64,000 bases of DNA from Nitrospirota bacterium. Lineage in GTDB: Bacteria; Nitrospirota; Nitrospiria; Nitrospirales; Nitrospiraceae. Both the position numbers and the translations under genes were made by a program. The DNA is taken from positions 62,001 to 126,000 of the forward strand of contig JBFMAX010000005.1 in NCBI GenBank assembly GCA_040755395.1. Direction: 5' to 3'. The notes under the pieces were generated by a model that did not search any database, was not told the origin of the DNA, and saw only the letters and a list, made by a program, of their open reading frames with translations. Positions 8,945 to 17,760 of the stretch are shown here, one piece after another. Position 1 is the stretch's first letter. Every line of letters starts with the position of its first letter.

Positions 8945-10528
8945 ATGCGCCCCAGGATTTTGCTCCAGCGGTGCATCTCGTTCGCCCCCGTCGCTTTCAC
9001 CGCCAGCACGACGATATCCCACACCCGTCGACGACAGATACTCTGTATCGGCGTCGCCTTCTGGGCCTGGATGCTGTGTTCAGAGCAGGTCCCGCCCGCC
9101 GGAGGCCAAGAGGACACGCCCCCCGTGGGCACGTGGCGGACGGCGGCGCCGGCCCCCACCAAACGGACAGAAGTCACGGCATCGGCGCTCGGCGGGAAGA
9201 TTTATCTCATCGGCGGGTTCGCGGAGCCGAGTCTGGGCAACCTGACGAGTTTGGCGATCACCGATGCGGTGGAGGTCTATGACCCAGCCACTGATCGTTG
9301 GACGACCATATCGCCGCTGCCCGGCAAGGTACACCATGCAGGGTCGGCCGCCATCGCAAGCAAGCTCTATGTGGTCGGCGGGTTCACCCAATCACTCTTC
9401 TCCGTCTGGCGGCCGATCGCCAGCTTGTACATCTATGACCCGGAGGCCGACGCCTGGTCTGAAGGACCGCCCATGCCGACCCCGCGCGGCGCGCTCGCCG
9501 TCGCCGAATTGGACGGAAAACTCTATGCGATCGGCGGATACGACGGCAACGCCAACTCCGGCGCGGTGGAAGTCTATGACCCGTCGACGAATCGATGGAC
9601 CGTCAAAACACCGCTCCCCACTCCGCGCGATCACCTGGCCGCCGTTGCGGTCCAAAATCGCCTCTACGCCGTCGGCGGACGGCTGAATCGAGACTACGGC
9701 CGGAATCTTGCGGTGGCCGAGGCTTACGATCCCGCCGCCGACCGGTGGGCTACGATCAAGGAGCTGCCGACGCCGCGCAGCGGCATCACCGCGGCGGCGA
9801 TGTTCGACACGATCTACGTCATCGGCGGAGAAGCCCCCCAGGGCACCTTTTCGACGAACGAAGCCTACTTTCCGGACTCCGACCGGTGGCAAACGATGGC
9901 GCCCATGCCCACGGCACGGCACGGTTTAGGGTCGGCAGTGGTCGGCGGTCGTCTCTACGTTGTGGCCGGGGGGCCGAGACCGGGCGGATCGTTCAGCAAT
10001 GCCAACGAGGTCTTCATCCCGTCGAAGAAGGCGGGAGCCACGCCGCACGATGTCATGCCGGCCCGACGAGCCGCTCCCCAACTTGTGGGCGCCGTCATGG
10101 CGCTCTTGGCGACATTCGACGTCGCCGGCGTCCTTCCTCCCGAGTCCAGCCCGGAGGCCAACCGGCTCATCAAGGCCCTCATCCAATTTCAATCCGCTTT
10201 CATGAAAAGCGCCGATGCCGAAGTGCGCCGATGGTTCACCGAGGCGATCGAGGCGAAATTCGGCGCACAAAGCTCCGACGCTTTCGCACGGTTCCGCACG
10301 AACGGCTGGACTTCCGAATCGCTGGAAGCCGTCGTCGATTACGCAGCCGTCCATTCCGTGTGGGACCGTGACGGCCTTGAACAAGGCTTCCGAGAATTCA
10401 ACGTCGGCAAGGCTGACTGGGAACTGCTCACGAGAATTTTCCGCTCCGCCCGCGAGCGTCTCGCGGCGAACGGCAAGGATCTGCACCGGACCTATGCAGC
10501 CAAGCGGCGGGAGATGCCGGGCTCTTAA
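8945..10528 (+). CDS. Exported kelch-repeat beta-propeller protein
   Basis: 527 aa. A hydrophobic segment near residues 32-48 (ILCIGVAFWAWMLC) suggests export or anchoring. About six kelch repeats follow (residues 62-365), each with the GG pair and spaced Tyr/Trp: KIYLIGGF...VYDPATDRWTTISPLP, KLYVVGGF, KLYAIGGYDG, RLYAVGG, TIYVIGG, RLYVVAGG. The last ~150 residues are a separate helical domain with no recognised family. Kelch propellers are binding scaffolds; the partner is unknown. No ribosome site precedes the ATG, which fits the leaderless reading. Confidence 0.85.
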   Translation: MRPRILLQRCISFAPVAFTASTTISHTRRRQILCIGVAFWAWMLCSEQVPPAGGQEDTPPVGTWRTAAPAPTKRTEVTASALGGKIYLIGGFAEPSLGNLTSLAITDAVEVYDPATDRWTTISPLPGKVHHAGSAAIASKLYVVGGFTQSLFSVWRPIASLYIYDPEADAWSEGPPMPTPRGALAVAELDGKLYAIGGYDGNANSGAVEVYDPSTNRWTVKTPLPTPRDHLAAVAVQNRLYAVGGRLNRDYGRNLAVAEAYDPAADRWATIKELPTPRSGITAAAMFDTIYVIGGEAPQGTFSTNEAYFPDSDRWQTMAPMPTARHGLGSAVVGGRLYVVAGGPRPGGSFSNANEVFIPSKKAGATPHDVMPARRAAPQLVGAVMALLATFDVAGVLPPESSPEANRLIKALIQFQSAFMKSADAEVRRWFTEAIEAKFGAQSSDAFARFRTNGWTSESLEAVVDYAAVHSVWDRDGLEQGFREFNVGKADWELLTRIFRSARERLAANGKDLHRTYAAKRREMPGS

Positions 10529-10643
10529 CTCCGGTTCATGTTGCTTGTATCCATTTATTTGGTTTGTTTGGCGCGTTCCGGCTTAACCAGATGAACAAGA
10601 GAAACCAAACGAACCTTGTCCAGCCTAACAGCGGGAGGAGAGC

Positions 10644-10880
10644 ATGTCGACCAAAGCCTATATCCTCATCAAGGTGAAAGCCGGGAAAACCAAGGAGGTG
10701 CTGCACGCGCTGAAAAAGATCAACGGCGTCGAGCAGGCGCACCCCTGTTTCGGCCAGCCGGACATTTTCAGCTTTGTCAACGTGCCGGACGAACGCTCGC
10801 TCTCGGATGTCGTCATCACCAAGATTCATACCATCGAGGGTGTCGAAGAAACCGATACCCACATCGTGGCGGAAACGTGA
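10644..10880 (+). CDS. Stand-alone Lrp/AsnC ligand-sensing (RAM) domain protein
   Basis: 78 aa starting MSTKAYILIKVKAGK, 4 nt after a strong GGGAGGAGAG ribosome site. The whole protein is one AsnC_trans_reg/RAM domain (beta-alpha-beta-beta-alpha-beta) with no helix-turn-helix. Such single-domain members are small-molecule, often amino-acid, sensors that oligomerise or pair with full-length regulators. It sits between an inverted stutter pair upstream (10549-10613) and another downstream. Confidence 0.85.
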   Translation: MSTKAYILIKVKAGKTKEVLHALKKINGVEQAHPCFGQPDIFSFVNVPDERSLSDVVITKIHTIEGVEETDTHIVAET

Positions 10881-10972
10881 CGGAGGCGACGCGTGAAGCG
10901 TGATGCGTAAAACGTGACGGAGTATCACGGATTCCTTTCTCGCAGGGAATCGTCACCTCTCACTCATCACGG
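10874..10972. repeat. Inverted pair of heptad stutter blocks
   Basis: Left block reads in 7-nt steps GCGACGC/GTGAAGC/GTGATGC/GTAAAAC/GTGACGG. Right block reads TCGTCAC/CTCTCAC/TCATCAC. The two are complementary in style (GTGA against TCAC) and enclose a GATTCC...GGAATC hairpin. The right block encodes the last residues and stop codon of the oxidoreductase gene at 10953. Confidence 0.6.
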
Positions 10973-11936
10973 ACAATATCACGGTTCTCCCGGTGTCGGC
11001 TGATTCATAACACGCATCGGCGATTTCTACGGCCCGTTGTCCGTCCTCACCGGAGACGGGCATCGGGGTGCCGCGCATGAGCGCGTCGAGAAAGGCCCGC
11101 AAAACCGCCACGATCGTCGGTCGTGGCTCGAGTTCATGGACGGCGCACGCGCCGTCGGCCGAGTGCACGACGAGCCGATGATGAAACCAGTCGGCCGTCA
11201 GTTGTCCGTCTTCCCCGATCCACTCGGCCCGGCTGGTTCGCACCGGACTCTCGCATGATACATCGATCACGCATGAGAGGCCTCCGGCGGTACGAAGGGT
11301 GACGAAGGCCCTCGTTTCCACGCCCAGGCCGCTGGAATCCGCCAGCTCGCAGCAGACCTCCCGCACGTCTTCTCCGGTCAGAAACCGCACCAAATCCAGC
11401 AAGTGGACACCGACCTCCAACAACACGCCCCGGCCTCCATAGTCGTGGGGATCCTTGCGACTCTGAACCGACCGCTCGATCCGCGTGGTCAGCGTGAAAT
11501 AGCGCCGCCGTCCCACCGTCGGCAATCGAGCCTGCAAGGCCAGCACGGCCGGATCGAATCGGAGGGTCTGCGCGGTCATGAGCGGCACGCCGGCGCGGGC
11601 CGCGGCTTGTACGATTGTTCGCGCCTCGGCTCCCGTCGCCGCCAACGGCTTCTCGATCAGGATGGGCTTCTTCGCCTGCACGGCCTCGAGGCAGATGGAC
11701 CGGGTGAGCGTCGGAGGCGTAACCACGACGACCGCATCGACCTCGGGGTCCGCGACCAGTTGGCGGTAATCTCCATAGCATCTCACTTCGTGTCCGGTAT
11801 CCAGATCATGCCCGCGCTCGACGGTTTTCCGGCAGACCGCCACCAGTTTGGCCTGGGCGATATCCTGGAGCAGATGGCGGGCGTACCGCAACCCATGCCT
11901 GCCCAACCCGATGAGCCCGATTCCGATGCTCGGCAT
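10953..11936 (-). CDS. Gfo/Idh/MocA family NAD(P)-dependent oxidoreductase
   Basis: 327 aa from MPSIGIGLIGLGRHG, chosen because AAGGAGG lies 5 nt upstream. N-terminal Rossmann fold (GLIGLGRHGLRYARHL), the family motif EKPL (LIEKPLAATG near residue 94) whose Lys is catalytic, then the alpha/beta C-terminal domain with a DYGGRGVLLEVGVHLLDL helix. Members act on sugars or related polyols; the substrate is not deducible. The final residues VMSER are encoded by a dispersed stutter repeat, so the C-terminal tail may be variable. Confidence 0.88.
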   Translation of the reverse strand: MPSIGIGLIGLGRHGLRYARHLLQDIAQAKLVAVCRKTVERGHDLDTGHEVRCYGDYRQLVADPEVDAVVVVTPPTLTRSICLEAVQAKKPILIEKPLAATGAEARTIVQAAARAGVPLMTAQTLRFDPAVLALQARLPTVGRRRYFTLTTRIERSVQSRKDPHDYGGRGVLLEVGVHLLDLVRFLTGEDVREVCCELADSSGLGVETRAFVTLRTAGGLSCVIDVSCESPVRTSRAEWIGEDGQLTADWFHHRLVVHSADGACAVHELEPRPTIVAVLRAFLDALMRGTPMPVSGEDGQRAVEIADACYESADTGRTVILSVMSER

Positions 11937-12036
11937 CGATCCTCCTTGGCCGCGCGTCTGTTCAGACAACGCGGACGTCCCGCGCAGATCGACACTCTAC
12001 CGGCGGTCGGTTCGCCGGTCAACCGCGGACGTTGCA

Positions 12037-12066
12037 TTGACAATGTTTCGACCCCGTCGCTATAGT
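12037..12066 (+). promoter_or_regulatory. Sigma-70 promoter for the dienelactone-hydrolase-like gene
   Basis: TTGACA (12037-12042), 18-bp spacer, TATAGT (12061-12066): near-consensus. The start site would be near 12073, giving a leader of about 45 nt before ATG 12118. It lies in the divergent gap with the oxidoreductase gene. Confidence 0.7.
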
Positions 12067-12117
12067 ACGCCGCACAATTGATCGGGCGCGTAAATCGGCG
12101 TAGATCGGGATCTCGCG

Positions 12118-12915
12118 ATGACTGAGCGAACCCCTCCCTTTTCGTTGCAACAGATCGGAACCGGCGCAGTTCGTTTTCCCAGCGGCGCTCCCATTCCCTC
12201 CGCCAGCGATATGGCCGTTGATCCCTACAGCCGGTCGCGCCAACCTAAAGGTCATCAGGTCGAGGCGCTGCAGTTCTGGCCGCAGGAAAAGGGGACCTAT
12301 CCGGGAATCATTCTGTTGCATGAGTGGTGGGGCCTCACGGCGCAGATCAAGGACCTGGGCGCTCGTCTGGCCTGCGAGGGCTACGCCGTCATCATCCCGA
12401 ATCTCTACGGGCGGATCGGCGGCATGGTGACCGCCAGCGATGAAGTCGCGGCGGCGCTGATGGGACGCGTCAAAGAGGCGGACTTGGTTCAGGACATCAA
12501 TTCCTGCTGTGAGTTCCTCAACACCCAGGAATACGTCAAACGGAACACCTACGCGGTGGTGGGATTCGGCATGGGCGGATCGCTGGCGATTCGTTTCGGA
12601 TGTCACCGGAAGCGTTTACGAGCGGTCGTCGCCTTTTACGGGAAGACGGTCAGCCCGGGTGAACTGCTGAAGGATCTGCAGTGCCCCTTGCTGTACCATC
12701 AAGCGGGACGGGACGAGTGGGCTACGCAAGAGGATGTCGATCGGCTCTTGTCCGCCGCTAAGGAATACGGGAAGCGGGTCGAGGTTCGCACGTATCCCGA
12801 TGCGCCTCATGCCTTTTGCAACGATGCCCGGAAAGACTCCTATCGCGCGGATGCGGCCCGAGAGGCCTGGAACTCGAGTATCGACTTCCTGAAATCCAGT
12901 TTCCAAGGCGCGTAA
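12118..12915 (+). CDS. Dienelactone hydrolase family protein lacking the usual nucleophile
   Basis: 265 aa alpha/beta-hydrolase of the DLH type: oxyanion-side motif ILLHEWWGL, nucleophile-elbow region YAVVGFGMGGSLAIRF, Asp region HQAGRDEWAT and His region YPDAPHAFCND. In DLH the elbow is G-F-C-x-G-G with a catalytic Cys; here the position is Gly (GFGMGG). The His and Asp positions are kept. The protein may have another nucleophile, a different reaction, or a binding role. A strong promoter precedes it, and it is divergent from the oxidoreductase. Confidence 0.88.
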   Translation: MTERTPPFSLQQIGTGAVRFPSGAPIPSASDMAVDPYSRSRQPKGHQVEALQFWPQEKGTYPGIILLHEWWGLTAQIKDLGARLACEGYAVIIPNLYGRIGGMVTASDEVAAALMGRVKEADLVQDINSCCEFLNTQEYVKRNTYAVVGFGMGGSLAIRFGCHRKRLRAVVAFYGKTVSPGELLKDLQCPLLYHQAGRDEWATQEDVDRLLSAAKEYGKRVEVRTYPDAPHAFCNDARKDSYRADAAREAWNSSIDFLKSSFQGA

Positions 12916-13023
12916 CCGACTCCGCGCCTTTCCTGCCGCTCTTGCCTCCCCTCACGATCGTCGACCGGCACAGTCGCCCACCTCGATTGCGATTCGTCTC
13001 AGAGACACGCTAGAGTAACGACG

Positions 13024-14190
13024 ATGGCCGCGCTCAGGTCTCCGCAGGTTGCGTTGTTTCTGCTCGGGTTGGGAGTGGCCCTGGCGGCCGCTTCCTTCGC
13101 GCCTGCCGCTCCGCCTCCGGCTTCGACCAGCCCGGCGACGTCCATAGAGTTGCCGGACTTCGAGCAGGTTGTGCGCAACCACGCGGACACGCTCGCCGGC
13201 GTGAATTCCGATGCCGAAGCCCAGACGTTGTTCATCACAAAACTCGGACCGATCCTCGGGCTCAACGACGTCATCGGCGCGCTTGCGACCAAACGGTTGG
13301 CCAGAAAGCCCTTCGCGGAGTCCGTCTATCAGCATCTCAGCGAAGCATCTACTCGGCTCATCGCCGAGCTCGCCGTCTGGAGGGTCGCCCTGTCCGCCGT
13401 TCAGGCTGCGGCCGATCCTTCGCGATGGACGACCTTGGAACAAGAGCTGAGCCGACAACAAACCTGGATCACCCAAGCAACCGGCCGGCAGGCCCTCGCG
13501 TCTCTTGTCACGGTCGCGCAGGTTTTGGCGGCTTTCCCTCTGACCCAAGATCACACCGGGTCGATTCCCGAACGCTTTTCAGACTACGTCGCGCAACTGG
13601 ATCAGCGGTTTCCTGCGCTGGTCGGTCCCTCGTCCTGGCTTTCGCTGGCGGAACAGCACGGGATCGCGGCAATTCGCGAACGCCTCTGGGACGTTCCGGC
13701 CATTCGGGATCGCGAACCAGCCGAACAACGCGCGCTGGCGGCCCGCTACGTCGAGTTTCGACTCCGTCCCGTCCTCATCACCCACCTGATGGCGTTGGCC
13801 AGCCGGGCTCAAGCGGAAGCCGGCCGCGTGGCCTTCGATTATTGGCTGCGTCTCCGTCTGTGGAAGGAGAGCTTGCGCGAGCACCGGGGGCTGGCGCGTC
13901 TGTGCGGCACCTGGCAATGGACCATCCACAATCATCAAAATCATCAGGAACAGAAACTGTCGCTGGTCTTTCCCCCGCCCGGTTCAGCCGCCGGCAACAG
14001 GCCAAGGCCGGCCGAAGTCGTCGTCCTGGGCGACGCCGTGTATTTGCGGTGGGAGTCGGGGGGACATCTCCAAGAAGACAGTTTATTGTTCTCAAAAGAA
14101 GACCAACGCCTGGAGGGGACATTCGTCAATACGGCCGGAGGCTGGGGGTCGATCTCAGGCAAACGGACGGCCGGCTGCCGGGCTCAGTAA
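13024..14190 (+). CDS. Exported protein of unknown function
   Basis: 388 aa. A signal-peptide-like start (residues 8-30, QVALFLLGLGVALAAASFAPAA) is followed by a long helical domain (40-270) and a C-terminal beta-rich part (about 285-388, LCGTWQWTIHNHQNHQEQKLSLVF ... EGTFVNTAGGWGSISGKR). The C-terminal part resembles a small lipocalin-like or sugar-binding barrel, but this is weak. A TTGCGA-18-TAGAGT promoter-like pair (12987-13016) places the start site at the ATG, again suggesting a leaderless mRNA. Family not recognised. Confidence 0.65.
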   Translation: MAALRSPQVALFLLGLGVALAAASFAPAAPPPASTSPATSIELPDFEQVVRNHADTLAGVNSDAEAQTLFITKLGPILGLNDVIGALATKRLARKPFAESVYQHLSEASTRLIAELAVWRVALSAVQAAADPSRWTTLEQELSRQQTWITQATGRQALASLVTVAQVLAAFPLTQDHTGSIPERFSDYVAQLDQRFPALVGPSSWLSLAEQHGIAAIRERLWDVPAIRDREPAEQRALAARYVEFRLRPVLITHLMALASRAQAEAGRVAFDYWLRLRLWKESLREHRGLARLCGTWQWTIHNHQNHQEQKLSLVFPPPGSAAGNRPRPAEVVVLGDAVYLRWESGGHLQEDSLLFSKEDQRLEGTFVNTAGGWGSISGKRTAGCRAQ

Positions 14191-14191
14191 A

Positions 14192-14581
14192 TCAAGATGG
14201 ACGAAGTTTCCAACTCCTCCAGCCGAGTATTCCCCACCCGGCCAGGAACGCAACTCCGCCAAGAGGAGTCAGTGCTCCCAACCACGTGATTTCCGTGAGC
14301 GAGACCGCATAGAGGCTGCCGGAAAAGAGCAGAATTCCCGCCACAAACAACCAACCGGCTGCGGCGAATTTCCCGCTGGGCGATCGGTCGACCGCCCATG
14401 CCACCACAAAAAGTCCGAGCGCATGGTACATTTGATACCGTGCGGCCGTGTCGTAGACCGCCAACAACCCTGGGTCGAGCGTCCGCTTTAGCATGTGCGC
14501 ACCGAAGGCTCCGGCCGCCACCCCGGTGAACGCGAACAGAGATCCGATAAGAAGAAACCGGCGCGCCTCAGTCTTCAACAT
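14192..14581 (-). CDS. DUF423 family membrane protein
   Basis: 129 aa with four membrane helices and the DUF423 hallmarks: GVAAGAFGAHMLKR near the N terminus and the ARYQMYHALGLFVVAW motif. Close to the usual ~125 aa. Function of the family is unknown. It converges with the exported protein at 13024-14190, leaving almost no intergenic space. Confidence 0.85.
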   Translation of the reverse strand: MLKTEARRFLLIGSLFAFTGVAAGAFGAHMLKRTLDPGLLAVYDTAARYQMYHALGLFVVAWAVDRSPSGKFAAAGWLFVAGILLFSGSLYAVSLTEITWLGALTPLGGVAFLAGWGILGWRSWKLRPS

Positions 14582-14719
14582 GACCGATGGCTCCCATACT
14601 CATGCGACCGCGCGACTGCCGAATGACGAATGACCGGAAGGCCTCCTCGAGCACTTCGTCCGCGCCAGGCGGGACCGCCCGATTGTAACACGAGTGGTTG
14701 AATTTCACCGAGCCGACCC

Positions 14720-15268
14720 ATGCCCGTTGAATGTCCCCGCTGCCTGCTGACAAATGACGACGGCGTGTTGCTCTGCGAGTGCGGATACGATTTGGTTCCT
14801 CATATCCGGCGATGCCGGGTCGCGCCGGCGCCGGCGGAGCCGCCCAGGTCCGTGCTGTCCAAAGAAATGCGGAAACGCCACTTTCTGCTCGGCCTTGCGC
14901 TGATCTGGTTGGTCCTTGCGGCAGCGGAGTGGCAGAAGCTCTGGCAGTCCGTCAGCGGACGTGAACCGGTCGAGTTGGCCTGGGACAGTCTCTGGATCGG
15001 GCTGGCCGATCTGGGCGGCGCCTTGGTGATCGGCGCGTTGGGTTGGATCGGCGTCTGGATCGCCCGCGCCTACGAGGAACGCCGGCTGCCGCTCTGTCCC
15101 AAACGGGTGACCTTCGGCGTCACCGTGGCGGCCGCCGCACTCATATTGATCGCACGAATCACGAACCCCGTCGTCGTCGCAGAACAGGCAATCCATGGGT
15201 TGACCATCCTGGCTATTGCCGGCCTGTCGTACTATGCCGGCTGCCGGGGATGGTTCGGGAAATGGTGA
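14720..15268 (+). CDS. Zinc-ribbon membrane protein
   Basis: 182 aa. The N terminus MPVECPRCLLTNDDGVLLCECGYDL carries CxxC...CxC spacing typical of a zinc ribbon. Three to four hydrophobic segments follow (about residues 54-68, 92-115, 129-146, 157-172). No family name recognised. The downstream PilZ gene begins 11 bp after the stop on the same strand, suggesting an operon. Confidence 0.65.
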   Translation: MPVECPRCLLTNDDGVLLCECGYDLVPHIRRCRVAPAPAEPPRSVLSKEMRKRHFLLGLALIWLVLAAAEWQKLWQSVSGREPVELAWDSLWIGLADLGGALVIGALGWIGVWIARAYEERRLPLCPKRVTFGVTVAAAALILIARITNPVVVAEQAIHGLTILAIAGLSYYAGCRGWFGKW

Positions 15269-15278
15269 GGGCTTTCGC

Positions 15279-15620
15279 ATGCTGACGAGCCGCCGCAACG
15301 AAAAAGACAAGACTTCCTTGGATCTTCGCGATCATCCACGGTATGAAGTCAATCTGGCGGTCGCCTATTCCGGCGATCAAGTCGTTGGACGAGGCGTGGT
15401 GGTCAATATCTCCCGTGGAGGGTGCGGGATCAAAGCGGACGCCACCATTCCGATCGGCACGTTTCTCGAGTTGAGCGTCGACCTTCCACCTCCTCGCTCT
15501 CCCCTCCACATTGATCTGGCCATCGTCCGCTGGTCGCTCGGAAAGAACTTCGGGTTGGACTTTTTGCAGGTGCATCCGGATCACGAAACACAGCTCCGCC
15601 GGTTCCTTAAATCTCTGTAG
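15279..15620 (+). CDS. PilZ-domain protein with degenerate c-di-GMP motif
   Basis: 113 aa from MLTSRRNEKDK. The PilZ fold is visible: DLRDHPRYEVNLAVAYSG, VVNISRGGCGIKA, GTFLELSVDLP, LAIVRWSLGKNFGLDFL. The D/NxSxxG half of the c-di-GMP motif is intact (NISRGG), but the RxxxR half reads R-Y-E-V-N, lacking the second Arg, so c-di-GMP binding may be weak or absent. Probably co-transcribed with the zinc-ribbon membrane protein. Confidence 0.85.
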   Translation: MLTSRRNEKDKTSLDLRDHPRYEVNLAVAYSGDQVVGRGVVVNISRGGCGIKADATIPIGTFLELSVDLPPPRSPLHIDLAIVRWSLGKNFGLDFLQVHPDHETQLRRFLKSL

Positions 15621-15670
15621 AACCGCCGCTCCGGTACGAGGAAACACTTCTTCCGAAAATGGCGGATAGA

Positions 15671-16438
15671 TCAGAGGGCTGGTTTGAGCTGGACCGCAAG
15701 GCGGGATTTCCTGATCGACATCAGGCCGCGCTGGGTCTCGGTCGGAACATAGGGCCCGGCATTCCGGTCTTTGTACCGCGACTCGAACTGCCCGATCAGA
15801 TCGACGACTTCCTGGTAACGCCCCTGCCTGGTCAGCATCTCAACAAGGCGAAAGTACGCGGGGACGACGAACGGCAAATGCCGCATCTCTTTGGCTTGCT
15901 CGATGACGTACCGATAATTGAGCATCGCCGTATCCGGTTTGGATTCCTCCGACACCATCGCTTCCAACATGTGGACCGCCACCCGGTCGGCCGCCGCACT
16001 GATACTGCGTTCCCATGGTCCGTTGATGAGCGCGGAAATCTCTTGTCCGGACAACTGGATCGTGCCCGAGATCTTGGCGGCTCGAAGTCGTTCCACCGCG
16101 TGTCGGGCCTCCGGCCACGCGCCGTAGATCCCGACCAACAGACCGCCGCACCCCATCGGATTCGTACATTGGCCCCGCAGCGGGGTGAAATGCTTTTTCG
16201 CAACGACACTCGGAAGAAACGCCTTGCCGTGAGCTTCCCGACAGATCGTACACGTGCTCTTGTCGGCAGGGACCACGAAAAGATACATCCTGACTCCGGA
16301 CCGATCGAAGATATCAACGGCCAGGATGCGGCCCTTCAGAACCTGCATCTGGTGATACTGCCAGACGACTAACAGAGCCAGGACGGCAACCAAATACGGC
16401 AGGAAATCCGGGACGATAATGCCAGCTTGAGTCTCCAT
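15671..16438 (-). CDS. Membrane-anchored protein with Cys motif and TPR-like tail
   Basis: 255 aa. One N-terminal membrane helix (about residues 10-28, DFLPYLVAVLALLVVWQYH) is followed by a soluble part with four cysteines (CTICREAHG ... CTNPMGCGG), which could bind metal, and a helical C-terminal region (YRYVIEQAKEMRHLPFVVPAYFRLVEMLTRQGRYQEVVDLIGQF) resembling TPR repeats. Family not recognised; the role may be scaffold-like. Confidence 0.65.
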   Translation of the reverse strand: METQAGIIVPDFLPYLVAVLALLVVWQYHQMQVLKGRILAVDIFDRSGVRMYLFVVPADKSTCTICREAHGKAFLPSVVAKKHFTPLRGQCTNPMGCGGLLVGIYGAWPEARHAVERLRAAKISGTIQLSGQEISALINGPWERSISAAADRVAVHMLEAMVSEESKPDTAMLNYRYVIEQAKEMRHLPFVVPAYFRLVEMLTRQGRYQEVVDLIGQFESRYKDRNAGPYVPTETQRGLMSIRKSRLAVQLKPAL

Positions 16439-16549
16439 AGAAGAGCCCCCGTGTTCGCCTACGCTTGACAGCCTAGGCGAAGTATAGCATCGCCATGAGA
16501 AAATACCGAATCATACATCAGAACATGACACGGGCGGATAAACGCCCGT

Positions 16550-16858
16550 CTATCGTTCTTGGCCGCTCGGCACGACCATGCCCGTTTGAATTCTCACTCG
16601 GTCTCCATTCACGAAAGCGACAGGACGTCCCCATCGATAAGTGAGCGATCTCGCCCCGTTAGGAACCGGCACAAGCACCCATTTGTCGTTCGACCAGAAC
16701 AGCATCTGTGTCCCTTCCTGCTGCGATTGAATCGTACAGCCGTCTTCCCGAACAAACACCCGACCTTCCGGAAGCCAGTGAAACGATCCCTGGATGAGAC
16801 AATCAGGGCCGTCGGCAAACGCGAGAACGAGCCACGCAAGAGCTTCGACCGCGGTCAT
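16550..16858 (-). CDS. Small possibly exported protein
   Basis: 102 aa starting MTAVEALAWLVLAFADG, a short hydrophobic stretch that may be a signal peptide, followed by a beta-rich sequence (VFVREDGCTIQSQQEGTQMLFWSNDKWVLVPVPNG). No family recognised. Reading-frame composition is consistent with coding, but evidence is limited. Confidence 0.45.
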   Translation of the reverse strand: MTAVEALAWLVLAFADGPDCLIQGSFHWLPEGRVFVREDGCTIQSQQEGTQMLFWSNDKWVLVPVPNGARSLTYRWGRPVAFVNGDRVRIQTGMVVPSGQER

Positions 16859-17176
16859 CGATGGGCCTCATGACAAGCCACAGGAGGACCGCCCGGACGA
16901 GCAAAGCAGAACGGGATATCTCAGACGCTCCGCCTCCGGACACGACACTCAGGTCTAAGCGTAACACTGCTGCGCGGTCTGTAAAGATTTGACAAACGGA
17001 TCGGTGTTTGCTTACTGCGCTGGGGCTGACTCTGGTGCTCCTGGGCGGTTACGAGCGCTTGAACACGGGTGACGGCACAACCAAACTTGCCAGCCGTTAC
17101 GGGCGGTGACGGAACAGGCGCATCGCGCTGGAGTTCTTACGGCGGGTGAAAGGGGGACGCGGCGCGTAGCGGAAAG
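16859..17176. other. Intergenic stretch without a supported gene
   Basis: About 320 bp upstream of the small exported gene and downstream of tRNA-Leu. It contains a TTGACA (16989-16994) without a good -10 partner and a short hydrophobic frame (17008-17109, TTG start) with no ribosome site. Nothing convincing is seen. Confidence 0.4.
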
Positions 17177-17265
17177 TGGTGCCGGAGACCGGGCTCGAAC
17201 CGGTACGGATCTGTGGATCCAAGGGATTTTAAGTCCCTGGCGTCTGCCAATTCCGCCACTCCGGC
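17177..17265 (-). tRNA. tRNA-Leu (anticodon UAA)
   Basis: Minus strand: acceptor GCCGGAG pairs with CTCCGGC, discriminator A and an encoded CCA. The anticodon arm GGGAC-TTAAAA-TCCCT places UAA. A long variable arm and GGTTCGAGCC T-arm are as expected for tRNA-Leu. The 86-nt body is normal for this class. Confidence 0.95.
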
Positions 17266-17423
17266 GTGTCGAGAGAAAGGTTCCTGAACCTGCTCTTTGC
17301 AGCGGCGTGACTCTAACACCGGGGTTGTAGGGGGTCAAGGTAAGGGATGATCACACAGCAACGGCCTGTCGCCGGCATCGGCAGCAGGCCGTTGGTCGAA
17401 AGGCGATGAACCGGGCGTCGGTA

Positions 17424-17684
17424 TTAAGCCGCTTCGACGACGGGTTTCTGGTCACGCTTCTGCACGAGCTGCTTCCCGCGCTCGACGGCTTCGGTCACGC
17501 CGGACTTCACGGCGCGGCTGAAGCGCGTCGCCTGAATGTGAGCGCGCTTGGCATAGCGTCCGAGCGTGCGCCGCGTCTCAGCTCCGGATCGGGGGGCGAA
17601 CAACAGCCCCAAGCCCGCGCCCACTACCGCTCCGCCGGCGACCAACGCGGCCACTTTCGCAATCTGACGTCCTTCGGTTGACAT
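17424..17684 (-). CDS. YtxH-domain protein
   Basis: 86 aa from MSTEGRQIAKVAALVAGG, 8 nt after GGAAGGAGG. A glycine-rich membrane helix (residues 12-31, VAGGAVVGAGLGLLFAP) and the APRSGAETRR motif define YtxH, followed by a basic helical tail. YtxH proteins are stress-associated and of unclear function. A near-consensus sigma-54 promoter lies 77 bp upstream, which would put the gene under an enhancer-binding activator. Confidence 0.85.
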   Translation of the reverse strand: MSTEGRQIAKVAALVAGGAVVGAGLGLLFAPRSGAETRRTLGRYAKRAHIQATRFSRAVKSGVTEAVERGKQLVQKRDQKPVVEAA

Positions 17685-17760
17685 GATACAAACCTCCTTC
17701 CTCGACAAACAGAGTGTGACAGGTGTGATTGATACCGTTGAGCGCTCGGTTTCATCATAC

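Noticed and set aside
8917-9282. Frames overlapping the kelch gene in other phases
   Set aside because: Shadows with arginine/proline-rich composition and no start signal.
17008-17109. Short hydrophobic frame (TTG start) upstream of the tRNA region
   Set aside because: No ribosome site and no similarity; too short to support.
17012-17338. 108-codon frame over the tRNA-Leu
   Set aside because: A familiar false frame (SGGIGRRQGLKIPWIHRS) produced by tRNA-Leu sequence.
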